Source: Phalacrocorax aristotelis
Lineage: Eukaryota > Chordata > Aves > Suliformes > Phalacrocoracidae
Length of the DNA stretch: 64,000 nucleotides
Direction of reading: 5' to 3'
NCBI RefSeq assembly: GCF_949628215.1
Contig: NC_134279.1
Location: forward strand, 48,348,266 to 48,412,265
In this document: positions 26,201 to 37,837 of the stretch, in pieces
How the letters are laid out: each line of letters begins with the position of its first letter
Position numbering within the stretch: position 1 is the stretch's first letter
Made by a program: the position numbers and the translations under genes
The notes under the pieces: model-generated
The model's database searches: none
Told to the model about the DNA's origin: nothing
What the model saw: only the letters and a program-made list of their open reading frames with translations

Positions 26201-28612
26201 TGGAGACATGTAGGTAATAGGAGACCATAAGGAGTTGGAGTATGGTCCATGGTGGCTTATTCCGTATCACTGAAGCTGACAGGTTTTTCCATCAACTGCT
26301 CTCTGTGTGTTCGTGTGCATTTGTGTGTTTGAGAGAAAGATACCTTTAGTAATGGGTATTTACAATTGTTTTGTATTAGTCTACTGGCCCAAACCTCTCT
26401 CTGGGAAGCTTAGAAGAAAAAAAAAAATTATTCTGCCTTAAGTCTGGAAGAATACACAGATTTTTCTAAGTACAGAGCAGTCCAGGGTTTCTCCAAGGCT
26501 TTCTGATCAATACTTTGATCTATTGCGTGGTGTCCCAAGAGATGAGACTTCATACACAAATAAATGATGAGATCAAATGTAAGGCCGCAGTCATTTGTAG
26601 TTCAAGTACCAAACCTTTTGAGTAGTTTTCTCTAAGAAAGAGGCATCAGAATTTCTTTTAATAGACAATTGTCACCTTACGTTCCATAAAGTACTGTATT
26701 CAATATCTATTTTTCTCTCACCTTGTGGCTTGGGTTTAGCATTTTAACAGCAGTTGCTATGGAAGAGCTAGCCATGTTTATTGGGTCATGACAAACGGCA
26801 ACAGCTGAAAGACAAATATGGTATTCTGTTTTAAGTGTAAGGTGGGCCCTGAGCCAGAGATCAGCAGCTTCAGAATGTAGCTAGGCATGAAGCTGGATCC
26901 TAGGGTCCTGACGCACGCTATAGTTACTCAGGCATAACGATTAAATTTAGCTTATACTTTAAGTATTTTCCTTGTTACAGGTTTGATTTCTTTCTGTTTG
27001 TTAAAAGGAAACTGTCAGCTTGTTCACACCCATAATTTAGTTTCTTAACAGCAAAAGAAAATACTGAATGGAAGGAAATAATTATGCATTTCACACCTTG
27101 GATGCCATGGAATTTTTTTGTTTGCTTTTGTTCAGTGAATGTAGGAGTAAGTACACAGGTTTGAGAAAACATTTGCAAAAGCTGGCTGTATCATGAGAAA
27201 GGATACAACCACAGCAGGGATGAAAACAGCAGAACTTAACTAGGACAAACTTCTCAGTTTTATTGACATGGAATTACTGGATCTGAAATGGGCAATGTGA
27301 AAACTGTCAGATATGCATATAAGCAATCTTAAAACTGTTATTCATACATCCACTATTGCCATACTCCAGCACGTGGGGAGTTAATATAATTCATACCACA
27401 GCTGGGAACTTTTGCTCTTGAAGTTTTCTAGTACGGTAGAAATCCAGGCCAGAATTTGAGTGTAATCCTTCCATAGCTTTTCAAAGGATAATCTTCTCTA
27501 CAATGTGAAGACAGGTAAATCATGGTATACACAGCTAGTGCTTAGAAATGTGAATAAACCTCTCCTAACAAAAATGTCTCTAGAAATGAAGATCTGGAAA
27601 CTGTTGTGCTTACAGGCCTTACCACCACCTCCCTCCAAAAAAAACCAAACCCCAAACCAACCAACCAACAATCCCAGAAATGCTCCCCCCTCCCCCCAAC
27701 CCCAAACCACCAAAAAACTATTCAGAAATGCAAAAAATTCTCCCTGAAGTTTGAGTTTTTCTCTTGCCTGTTCATCGCATTTTAACAATTTCTGGTTTGC
27801 ACTTCCCACAGCTTAAAAGTAACTTGCCAAGGTCTCCTCAGGTGAGGGAATGTCAGGATGTTCGAACTCGGGATGTTCTAACCAACACAGGTTCTGTGCT
27901 GTGGGAGCTGTTAGCCAACATACGTTGTATGGCCTGATGCAGGAGACCTCTTCTGTCTTTAGAAGTTCTGGATTTTCAATAATGATGACCAAGATGCTGC
28001 AGGTAATGCTTTTGGTAGACAGCTAGATAATGTAAGGCAAGAGCCAGAGGGCAAGACCTTAAGTAGGTTAAAACAGAATTGGAGTATTTTTCAGTTGTAA
28101 AATATTTTGTACTTCCATTGCAGGCTGCCTTTCCTCTTCCTGTCAGCCCCAGAGGCAAGAGGACTATTGGAGGAGTGGTAAAACAGGAGGGAAAAGTAGG
28201 ACAGGCTGTCCTTCAGGGTAGGCAGTAAGAAGCCTATAAAGCCTGGAGAATTTCAGAAATGGCTTGACTTCTGACAAGCTTGCCAGAGCAGTCTGTATCT
28301 TCCGACATTGATCTTGCTCTTTTCCTAGCTGGGTCTGACTTGAACAGTTGCCTTTGTAAGTCTTCTCCTCCTGAGGAGATAGCATTTGTGGAAGCACAGG
28401 GTGTGTGTGATGAAGGAAGAAGGTTAGCAAGGCTGAGTCCATGAAATAGGCTAAGTATTCTGTTTCCAAGGGCCTGAAACAGCTCTCGCTGGTCCTGTCT
28501 GCCTCTAATGTCCCAAATGGACTGCTCTTTCTCCACCAGTAATCACCCTGCTGCTCTGGTTTGTTTGGGGTTTGTGGTGTGGTGTGGTCTGGTGTGTGTT
28601 TGGTTTTTTTTG
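20258..28612. other. Intergenic sequence without recognised genes
   Basis: AT-rich spacer between PDLIM3 and SORBS2. No conserved coding frame, RNA gene or transposon was recognised. Low-complexity sequence includes a T run near 23665-23680 and an A/C-rich, C-run-rich stretch near 27620-27720 whose complement resembles the G/T-rich stretch near 28555-28643. Confidence 0.55.
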
Positions 28613-28643
28613 GGGGTGGGGGGTGTGTGTGGTGGGGGCAGGG
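28613..28643 (+). repeat. G-rich tract with G-quadruplex potential
   Basis: Four G runs (5, 6, 5 and 3 G) lie within 31 nt at the end of a longer G/T-rich stretch starting near 28558. The spacing permits an intramolecular G-quadruplex on the plus strand, although one loop is about ten nucleotides. It may equally be simple-sequence drift. Confidence 0.5.
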
Positions 28644-30237
28644 CTAATTTAACCTGTATTTTTTTTTTGAACATCTGCACTTTCTGTAGCTAAGGGACAG
28701 GATGTGCCCATGAATATATCTCTATAAGTAAGTGATACAATTTATTTTAACCTAGTGGGTTCTCCCCCAGCCCCATATTAAAGCAGTGGTTAAGACCCTT
28801 ATTGGACCAAGGTCCTCTTAGGATGAGTGCTGTACAAACAATATGCAGAGGGCTGATTCCTGTCTTGAAGCCTACACTGTTTATGACTGTGTTGTGAAAA
28901 ATGAAGAGGGCTTGGATAGTAAGCAGTAGTTTCAGGATGCTACCATTTATCAGCGGTGTGTGCTACTGAAAAGTCAGTTTTCTGTAACAGTTTAAAACCC
29001 AGTTTTCTAATTAAAACTGTGATGAGCAGAAATTATTATCTGATGCTGATGGAGGTTTGGGCCAATTTCTTTCTCTGACCCCTCTTCTTTAGAGCTCCTT
29101 TTGACTTAAAGGGTAGGTGCAAAAAATTTTGCACTCCTCTATAGCTGTCTGCTCACTTCAGAACACAGGTATGGATTGGTGGCTAGCAGAGGGTTTTTTT
29201 TTGTGTGTCCTAGATGTTTCCCTGCGGTTTTGATGGCATATGGCTTTCATACTTTCTGCTTCAGTCTGTGTGTATTGCTGCCTTGTGCTCTGTACCTCAG
29301 AGTTGGCTGCAGGAGCAGATGAAGTGAATCTATAAATAGTTTCCAGAGCTCTTTGGTGGCATATAAGTATTGCCCTCTACTACCTCAGGCATACTGGGCA
29401 CATCCATTTGTTCTCTTTTATGGTTTAAGGAGGGAGGGGCTGATTCTCACCTGTTCAGATATTTCCAGTTACATGTAAAAGAACCACCCCTATCTATAAC
29501 AAATGAATCAGTGGTAGTGTAAGAAAAGCCTTTAGTGGGTCTTGAGCCAGCCGGTATTTGTACATGTTTCACATTACAGTTTGGAGCATTAACCTGGGGA
29601 AGCATGAGTTGGGTTGCTGCATGCTCGGGGTTTATCTAGCAAATCACAGTGACAGAAGCAGTGCGATGACCCACTTAGAACGACATGTTCTGGCTCTTCA
29701 GTGTTCCCTGTCTGCGGTGCTGGTTTCAGTTGTATGCTTAACTTGGTGTTGAGAGGAAAAATAAAATTTTAATGTAATACAGCCAAAAAAGTCTTAAAGG
29801 ACCAGATCCTTTAAGATGTTTAAGTAACAAACTACTGTTCAAATCGGTTGGAGGTAGAGCTGGGCACCTGAAGGGGACCCACGTGAACACAGGACCCTCT
29901 CTTGCAGAGGGACACGGTGGCTTGTGGCAGAGAAGTGTATCCCCTCCTTTTTAGAGGGAAGTATCAAGAGTCACTGTGTGTAACTCTCTCTGATAAATGT
30001 TAACTGGTAGAAATAAATAATTACATTATTCTTGGGATATTTTTAAAATTGGTTTACTGATTCCTCTAATGGATGGAAAAATGTAGGGTTACTTTGCTAT
30101 GCATATATGTGTGTGATGACATAATAGCTTCCAAGTTCGTTATTTGTGTTGGCAGCAAGAAACATAAATTGTTGAGATGTGAGTATCTGTATTGAGGATA
30201 AACCTAGCAACGCATTTCTGGTTGTCAGTCAACACTT

Positions 30238-30345
30238 CCCCCGCCGCCCCTCACGGTGTCACTTGTGATGTAATGCCATTCTGCTGAAGCGGAACCCTCT
30301 GTACGCCCGATCTGTAATTAGACGTGACGTCACTGTAAGAAGGCT
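30238..30345. promoter_or_regulatory. CpG-containing patch with CRE
   Basis: A short GC- and CpG-enriched island in AT-rich spacer, starting with CCCCCGCCGCCCC near 30239. It contains a CRE-like TGATGTAA near 30267 and a full palindromic CRE TGACGTCA at 30325-30332. No reading frame is associated. A regulatory role is inferred only from motif content. Confidence 0.3.
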
Positions 30346-31632
30346 GCTCAAAAACCTAAAAAACCTGCTATGGGATAGTTGTTATAGGCATTAGAGCTAT
30401 GTTAGTAAGAATTTCTGGTAATATTAAATACTCTGACACAGAACTTTGCTCCTTCTCTATGACTCTTGAAGAAACAGAAGTTAAATACTAGAAGGCATAA
30501 TTCTGTAACGCTTTGTATAGGGGATTCACATTGATGCAAATGAAACTGGAGCTGGGAGTTTTAGGTGCAGAGCTGCTAAAGAACTACAGTGCACAGTGTG
30601 ACCAACCAGCAGGATTACACTAAAAATTGTACCTGCAGGATTTCAGGCTCTCCCCTGGGTTCACTGCTGCATATTAACCTAGAAACTTCTGTTATTCTTT
30701 TTGTGTTTCAGAGGTGACACAAAATACATGAACAAGAGCCTGAATGGCACCAGTATCACTTTCTGTGGCCTAAACAGTATCTGATTCAGGTAGTGCAAGC
30801 AGGAATTCATTCATGCTTTTTTTTTTTTTCCAGTGGATTTCTGTCATATTCTGCATATATATACACATATATAAATATTTTTAATTTCCAAAGGAATGTG
30901 ACTTCACTATATTTGTGACAGTAACAGATTCTATTGGACAATTTTTAGTTAGGACTTAGGAACCTAACTATCTGGCCATTGGAGGGGAGGATGAAAGTAA
31001 AATGGCAATTTTTGCATCCAGTCAAATTAACATGATGTTGATTTGATTAACTGCAGAGTTGCAGAAGAAGGCCTTATTAAAGTCATCTTCCCTCCTTACT
31101 GTGTATGGACGAGGTACCAATTTCTACATGTTGGTCTGGCAAGTTCCCTGCTCTGTAAAATGGGTAGATTCAGATTTCAGTCTGATCAATATTTGCTGAA
31201 TGTAACAAGGTTCTGCTGTAAAACCTGTTCAAAAACTGAATTATTGGCCCTTTCAATATGCTTTTGGCAACTTTGGAGCCACATATAATTTGACTTTAAG
31301 TTAACTTGCCAGTTAGTTCCCTTCTCTAGTACTTATCAGCTGTGCTGCATAGTGGGAGCCGTTAAAGCAGTGGTTTCTGGTCTCTGCCTGTGCTCATAGT
31401 TTTCAGTATAATAAAACCAACCCAAACTGGACATTCAGTTGCTGCAGTGCTTCTCTCCTCTTGTGCAATTTTCTTTTCAAGCTAACACAGAAACTGAATT
31501 ACCACTACTGTGGGATCTGTTGATTTCAGTGGTGTTTGCTGTCAACTGGATCAAAGGCAAGGTTTCACCATGCAACGGTCAATGCTGTAAGGGAATATAT
31601 TTAGCAATGACCTAAGGTCCTTCTAGAGCTAC

Positions 31633-31740
31633 TGACGTCACGTTTCTAGCTTCCCATTGGCTCATGCACCGCTTTTTCAAATGCGCAGGAAGCACCTCGT
31701 GTTCCTGTCTGGGTTCTGCGTATCAGCATTTAAAAGGCAA
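31633..31740 (+). promoter_or_regulatory. Candidate core promoter: CRE, inverted CCAAT, TATA-like box
   Basis: Within about 105 nt on the plus strand occur TGACGTCA (31633-31640), ATTGG, an inverted CCAAT (31656-31660), and a TATA-like TTTAAAAGG (about 31729-31737). The order and spacing fit a conventional cAMP-responsive core promoter with a start near 31760. Local CpG frequency is raised. No protein-coding frame was recognised downstream, and about 500 nt further on lies the mitochondrial insertion. It could drive a non-coding RNA, be an enhancer, or be coincidence. Confidence 0.3.
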
Positions 31741-32249
31741 CTAGTAAATTCCAGGCATTGCAGAACGACAACATGCTTTGCTTTGGTGCAGGTGACAGAA
31801 CGTTAAACCTGCTGGGGTGACCCTTAGCTTAGTTTGGGATACAGATCGTTGCCCTGAACTGCTCGTGCATTGGCCTCCCTGGCTTGTTGGTGTCTTGTGG
31901 GCTATCCTGTTTTAAGAGGCCTTTGCCTCAACAACAAATGCACGGCTCGCTGCAGGGTAGGCAGTGGAATCTATTGTGTTTTTAGGGACACGCTGGTTAT
32001 GTTACCTTTCTATCTGTAAGGTTAGCACAACTCTGCAACAAACTTGATTTCGTGTGGACTGACAGACTTTTTCTTAGTCAGCTACCACAGTTGCCATGTC
32101 ATAGCATTGAAAGAATATCCTAATAGAAATAAAGATGCACGCTACATATCCTGGCAAGGTAAAGGGAAATTGGTTTGATACATCATTTTCTGAAAAAAAT
32201 CTGTGACTATCTGAGGCTTTTAATTCATTTGTTCTGGTCTCTTCTAGAT

Positions 32250-32760
32250 ATTAAACTGGCTGGCATGTTCTACATGCATCAACAGTTACCTGGACATACC
32301 TTACCCCCTCCCCTGCCATAAGCCTCAATTAGTTAATGTAATGCTCAACAAACAAGCTCCTCCAAAACTAACCCAAACCATACTCGGGACAAGACTTGGA
32401 CACTCAATTTACTCACGAATATGACAGTGCTCAAATGTACTCTGAATAGTAGCTGCACATAAAACTCAATCCCGTCTCAAAGTACTGGCTTCTGAAGTAC
32501 CAGGTTATCTATTGATCGAGCTTCTCAGGAGAAAGCAGCAACCTGCCGCATAAGACACTAGCTTCAGGACCATTCACACCCCCTACACCCCTAGCACAAC
32601 TTGCACTTCTGCACCTCCGGTTCCTATGTCAGGGCCATAACTGGCCTAATTCCCTTCTCCTCACTTTTCACAGGGTCATCTGCTAGGCTATTTATCAATC
32701 ACCATTCTCTCTCTTAATCGTGACATCTGGGCAGCCTCTCCTCTTTTGGTTCCCCCCTTA

Positions 32761-32792
<32 letters not shown>

Positions 32793-33243
32793 CCTTCACA
32801 GGTTGCCCTTCTAAGCGAAGCAGAGAGAATACAATTTAGGTCTGAGCATACATGTGTTGCATCCTAATTCTCACCCTCGAGGACTGCTGAATGAGATGGT
32901 TGATGTATATGGGGAATTGTTCTGACACTGATGCACTTTGTCTACCATTTGTTTACGGAGCATCCACTTACCCTCTATTATGTTGCTATTTGATGAATGC
33001 TCGCAGGACATGAATATTCTACTTTTACATCACCTCTAACCTTCTAAACAACACTAGTAACTTTCAACTAATTTTCATCACTTATTCATCATGAATTTTT
33101 TCACATTTTATCATCTTTTTATCATTTTTATCACAATCACTGAAATTACATTAATAATGTAATAACACAAACTTTATAAATGTACACACAATCACACCAA
33201 ACATTATTAAAGAAAACCCCCAAATAAACAAACAAGCAAGCAT
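32250..33243 (+). pseudogene. NUMT: mitochondrial control region (D-loop) copy
   Basis: Nuclear copy of an avian mitochondrial control region. Recognisable blocks in order are: a domain-I-like stretch with GGACATACC near 32291; the F-box-like region (TTGATCGAGCTTCTCAG near 32513, then GCAGCAACC); the D-box (GGTTCCTATGTCAGGGCCAT, 32619-32638); the C-box side (TTAATCGTGACATCTGG); a T9/G21 tract (32761-32790); CSB1-like TGATGAATGCTCGCAGGACA (32991-33010); and the ATC-rich repeats near 33104-33137. It runs directly into tRNA-Phe, as in the common avian mitochondrial order. The left boundary is set where nuclear-looking sequence gives way and is uncertain by tens of bases. Confidence 0.9.
32770..32790 (+). 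repeat. Poly(G) tract inside the mitochondrial insertion
   Basis: 21 G directly following about nine T, within the control-region copy between the C-box side and the CSB1-like block. It may be an expanded version of a mitochondrial homopolymer or post-insertion slippage. Confidence 0.75.
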
Positions 33244-33316
33244 GTCCCCGCAGTGTAAAACAAACAAAGCATTGCACTGAAGATGCCAGGATGGCTGCTA
33301 CATACACCCGGGGCAA
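33244..33316 (+). pseudogene. NUMT: mitochondrial tRNA-Phe pseudogene
   Basis: Starts GTCCCCG and ends ACCCGGGGCA, matching the acceptor and T-arm regions of bird mitochondrial tRNA-Phe. The anticodon arm CACTGAAGATG carries GAA at 33279-33281. The D-arm is degenerate (CAGTGTAAAACAAAC instead of the usual TAGCTTA-type loop) and the 3' acceptor strand no longer pairs fully. It lies between the control-region copy and 12S rRNA, the mitochondrial order. It is not expected to function in the nucleus. Confidence 0.93.
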
Positions 33317-33386
33317 CAGACTTAGTCCTAACCTTACTCTTAATTTTTGCTGAACATACATATAAATGCAAGTATCTGTGCCCCAG
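33317..33386 (+). pseudogene. NUMT: 5' fragment of mitochondrial 12S rRNA
   Basis: Begins CAGACTTAGTCCTAACCTTA and continues through the conserved TTTTTGCTGAACATA and GCAAGTATCTGTGCCCCAG. These correspond to the first roughly 70 nt of avian 12S rRNA. Similarity to 12S stops at about 33386, giving the right breakpoint of the insertion. Confidence 0.9.
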
Positions 33387-35045
33387 GCCTCCTTTCCTCT
33401 GGCTTTAAGGACAAAGCACTGCCTAGTCCTGTGGGGCCTCCTTAATGAATTTATAGGGAACTATACAAGGATTATACAAGGAAGCTCAAAAAAAAATCCT
33501 TCAGTCTGTTCCTGAAGTAGTTTCGGCAGAATTCATCAGACTTTTAGATGATTTGAATATATTACCTGATCACAACCTTAATATTTCTCTTCTTTTTGAC
33601 TAAAACATTAACACCACACTTTTTCCTGAAGTATCAATGACTTGCTGTTCTTATTACAATGACCTATCTACCTTTGCCATTTTTTCATCCCCTTTGCAAT
33701 TAGCAAAGAGGATGCTACTTCACCCCTTAACAACTCAGACCCTTAACCATTCAGGATTTTATGTTAGTGAGACTACACCAACCAGCTGCTGTTATTAGGC
33801 TGGCTTTTATAGACAAAAGACTATTAAAGCACAGTACTTCCTACTGCTTACAGGTGTGTTGCACAAAGCAGTGCTTCAATGATGTCCCAGATCCCACACG
33901 GGGTCACCCAGCAAACAAAGGACAAACTACACAAGGTTTGAGTGTGTACTGCAGTATTTGGTTACAGGGCTGTAAGAAGAGGTGCGTGTGGTGGATTTCA
34001 GCTAACTTAGCACTGGAAGGGCACATTTACCTCAGTGATAATGGTACTGACTGAAGTAGGCCTCATCCAAACGGAGAGCACTCCCAGCGCTGACAGTGTT
34101 TATACTGACAAAGGAGTTTATCTGCTGGAGTTTTAACAGCAGTCCCTGGTCTTAACCTTCCTGTGGATGATGTTAACATTTTAAGCCACATACTTGTGTA
34201 TTTACGTAGAGGTGTAGGTGATTTTGCGTTTTCCAGCCCAGCTACTGTAAAGACAAAACTAAGCATGAATCAGGCTTGAAGAAATAGGTTACTCCTGTCC
34301 AAATGTATGTTGCTGTTGTGCTGCATTTTTCAGTGGTAGAAGTACAGCACAGGCAGTGTTTGCGAGGAGGTAGCCTGGCTGTGGCGGCCAGCATGGCTTG
34401 GACAAGGACCAAAGAGCTACTCTGAGGCACTGAAAAAGGCTGCTGCCCGCTTAGTTTGCTTCTTGTTGCAGGTTTTGTTTCTGTTTGAACAGTTGTTCCT
34501 CGTCAGACAGACACACTAGTATGGGGTAATTCAGCTTTGCAGGCAGAATCCCAAGTGTGAGATACTCCCCAAATATCTCTGTTTTCCTTAAATCTTGCTT
34601 CTATGCTGTTGCTTTACAGAGGAATTCTTGTTTTGCTTTTGTTAAAGGAAAGGATTAGGGCGTGGGAGCTTTTGCCAGCTATAAAGCGCTTGCCGTTGTG
34701 TATTTTATCTTTGTGCTTCTGGAGTGAAGGGTGGCTCTGGCAACAGAAAATTCTTTCAAGTTAGCACAGTCAATGCAGAAAGTCCATACGGTTGCTTTTG
34801 GACTCAAGTGTTTTAGGGATGACACTGAAGTGGACCAACCGCGAACTCCATGGGCAGTGCTAGCTGCCCATGTATAAAACCGGTATATGATTGGTGGTGG
34901 TGGGGGAAAAAAAAAATCTCTGTACAAGGCAAAACTGACTATTTGCATACAAGCTCAAAGACTTAGGCACTTTGCAACGCTGAAATAACATGTTACATGT
35001 ATTCTGAGAAATGATGGGGGAAACAGTTGTGTACTCCAAGCAAAA
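33387..35045. other. Intergenic sequence between the NUMT and the SORBS2 3' end
   Basis: No gene recognised; only short chance open frames on both strands. The far end borders the more distal of two candidate SORBS2 polyadenylation signals. Confidence 0.55.
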
Positions 35046-35051
35046 TTTATT
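35046..35051 (-). promoter_or_regulatory. SORBS2: Candidate distal polyadenylation signal of SORBS2
   Basis: Canonical AATAAA on the minus strand, about 1.9 kb after the stop codon. Downstream sequence contains ACAACTGTTTC. Confidence 0.35.
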
Positions 35052-36268
35052 AGAAGTCTATTCGAGAAAAAAAAACACAGAGACCTTTTGCTTGTAGGAA
35101 TTCAAAGTCAGTTACCTGAAAGCCAGGTATGAAAAACCTGTATTTTTCTAAAATCAGATACAGAGTAGAAACAGTACTTTTTAAATATCACAGGCAACAG
35201 ATATTTCAATCATAAATGGCATCAAAGATAGGTATTAATCTCACAGCAAAGCTGCATGCAGATCTAGTTTAAAATTGAAAGCCTTTGAATATAAAGCTTT
35301 TGCCATGAAATCTGCAATAATAAAGGTATGCTGCACAAAGATGTTTCTTTACCTTTGTCTCAATGACATTTCTCAGTAATAAAGATATATGTACATTTAG
35401 ATTTGGCTGGTAAACCATATTTTAATTAATAAAATTTTGCATAAAATGCTATTTTACAGAATTGCACTATCCAGATGTGCCTATGGTAAATAGAGCAAGA
35501 AAAGAAAAATGCATTGAAATGTTCTGTATGTGAAGAGGGCAAAGGCCAAATAAGGAACCTAATTTTTTTAAAAATCAACAACCAAATGGCTCTGTACAAA
35601 AAAGCAAACGTATGTACAAAATGCTACAGAGACTACATACACTTTGATAATTTCAATCCTTTACCCATGAGAAACGCAGTAGAAGCTTTTGCCATCTATA
35701 AGGTGCTGAAGAAACCAAATCTGATTTTTTGTTTTTATAAAGCCATAGTCATTATCATCCTGTGCCTTAAATAGCAAATTAAATTATGCTTACCTTTGCT
35801 TATGGCAAATGTATGTTTTCAGATGCTTGTTTCATTCAGGGGGAAAAAAAAAACAGCTCTAAGATGTATCTGTTTTAAAACTTGTGACTTTTTTTTCCTG
35901 TACTAAATTCCTAAAAAGAATGTGTAACTCAGGCTTCATTAACATACGTGTATATATATATAGTGAAATAAATCAGTACATGATACTTGTGAATATTTTT
36001 CAGGTGGCTATGTTAGGAAAAAAACACCCAACCCAACAACCCTTTGCACTAACACTTTACTTCCTGCTGCTTAAAATTCCTGTGATACGTAAGAACACTA
36101 ATCTCTCAAATTTCATGTTGCTTACTATTACAACCATTTAACGCCAGACATCATTAGCAAGTTATTATTGCCTATGCTTTTATCATTGTCCTGTCTCTTC
36201 ATTAAATCCTCTTTCCCAAGGTTTTATGTCTCTTGCGCTTCTTACCTTTTAACAGAAAACACTATAGT

Positions 36269-36274
36269 TTTATT
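36269..36274 (-). promoter_or_regulatory. SORBS2: Candidate proximal polyadenylation signal of SORBS2
   Basis: Canonical AATAAA on the minus strand, about 690 nt after the stop codon, with a U/GU-rich downstream element. Confidence 0.45.
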
Positions 36275-36965
36275 AGGGAAAAAGAAAATAAAGGTTTAGC
36301 CAATACCATTGCACCCGTTCAGAACACTTGCAGTTCTTCCATTTTTCACTATGCTTGCTTGAGATTTTACAATCACTGTGCATATGTTACAACATACAAG
36401 TGCAGGCAAAAAATCTATATTATAATTTGTCATACATTGTAAACCAGTACAATAGGCAAACCTGTGATACGGCAAAGTGAAAGCAACAAATGCTGCCGAG
36501 CTAATATGAATGTGGAAACTCAAACAATGTTTTTAAAAATAGTAAACAGCAACTTCCCCCTGTATTTTGTGCATGCTGAAAGAAATCCCATCAGACTTCA
36601 AGGTAGTACCACAAATGTCCAAACCAAGAACTGTTTCTCCCCCTCCCCACCCCGCCATGGCCATTCACCTGCGTACCTCTCATCAGGCTTCTCCTATTGT
36701 GTTTCAAATGAAAAGACTCTAAAGCAGGGAGCATTTAAATGCTGAAACAATTCCTCTTGTTTCAGAAAAGCTTAGTTATTTCCACCGTGGTCGTTGCTGT
36801 AATACTGCTGTAACCGTTTGGCAGATGGGATGGGATGAGGGTGAACTAGATGGTCTCTATTTGAGACCGCAAGCAAGAAAACAGAAGGCCAGTGTAGCAT
36901 GTTTTCTAGCAGCTTTATGCAGATGTGTTGCAGAGATGCAGCATAAATAAGTAGAGAAAAAAAAT

Positions 36966-37027
36966 TCACAGCCTCTTGACATAGTTTCCAGGGAAAGTAC
37001 CAAAGAATTTGGTTCTTCTTGAGGTTC
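36966..37027 (-). CDS. SORBS2: SORBS2 terminal coding exon, end of SH3-3
   Basis: 62 coding nt after the acceptor TAATTTCAG. Two bases complete a Gly codon, then [19 protein letters not shown] and TGA (36966-36968). This is the exact C-terminus typical of SORBS-family proteins: the GTFPGNYV strand and 3-10 helix of the third SH3 domain. The stop is followed by the AT-rich 3' UTR. It joins in phase with the exon at 37838-37944. Confidence 0.97.
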
Positions 37028-37837
37028 CTGAAATTAGAAGCAATAGATGAAAGATGGGAATAACAACAGGAAATCACTATGTAAGCAGGGCCTTAAACAT
37101 AAAAATTTAAATATTGCACAAACAGAAATATCGACAGTTCTTTATAATATAACTTCAAGAAGTATTTTGAATTTAATTTCTGAGTTACAATTTGTTAAAA
37201 CTCCTAACTGCAGGAAGGAAAAAACAAAGAGGCATCTTTAATCAAAGTGCCTAGGCCTGATTAAAATCTGAGCTAAAATTTTGACTTGGCACATAGAAAT
37301 AATTTAATTTCAACAACATCAAGTCTATTTAAATAACTTGAATTTCTGAAATGCTGAGGACTAGTTAGATGACTGTTAGCCACTGTGTGCATGAGTGTTT
37401 ATGGAACCATTAAGCCACTTTATCTAGGCCTAGTTATGAAATCTCTGTTCAGCAATACTTGGTTCTCACAAGCAGTCAATGCTGTAGATGTGTTCATGCA
37501 AGGAAGTTTTACATTACCTGGTCTTTATGAAGAGAGCAGGAATACACAGTCTGTTTTGTGTCACGAGAATGACAACAGTGCCGTATAACAAACTGGAGGT
37601 GTATGTCAATCAATTCCAAAAGACACAAGTGAAAAATTGCTCACTAATTTCAGTGGATTTCATTTGGGATTTCTCCTGATAAAGCCAGGTTCAGGTTTAT
37701 TAAATATATATGGTATTTATGAATACCAAAAAAATAATTTGTTTAAAAGATACCAAGCAAAGAGAGCAGCAAAGGTCAGGGGTGTGGGGGATGGGGGGGG
37801 GGGGGGGCGCAGAAAAAGCAATTGAATTAAAACATAC
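37028..37837 (-). other. SORBS2: Last SORBS2 intron
   Basis: 810-nt intron within SH3-3. It contains a run of 15 G at 37793-37807 only about 30 nt inside the donor end, and a GTGTGGGGGATGG tract next to it. Confidence 0.75.
37793..37807 (+). repeat. Poly(G) tract, 15 nt
   Basis: 15 G in the last SORBS2 intron, about 30 nt from the SH3-3 exon donor. On the transcript strand it is a C run. Confidence 0.8.

Larger units (their letters stand above)
35046..36965 (-). other. SORBS2: SORBS2 3' UTR (tentative extent)
   Basis: AT-rich sequence directly following the SORBS2 stop codon on the minus strand, without introns or coding signals. Two AATAAA signals (minus strand) at 36269-36274 and 35046-35051 give candidate 3' UTRs of about 0.7 and 1.9 kb. 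The proximal one is followed by a GU-rich stretch (GTGTTTTCTGTT). Extent is inferred; RNA data would settle it. Confidence 0.5.
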
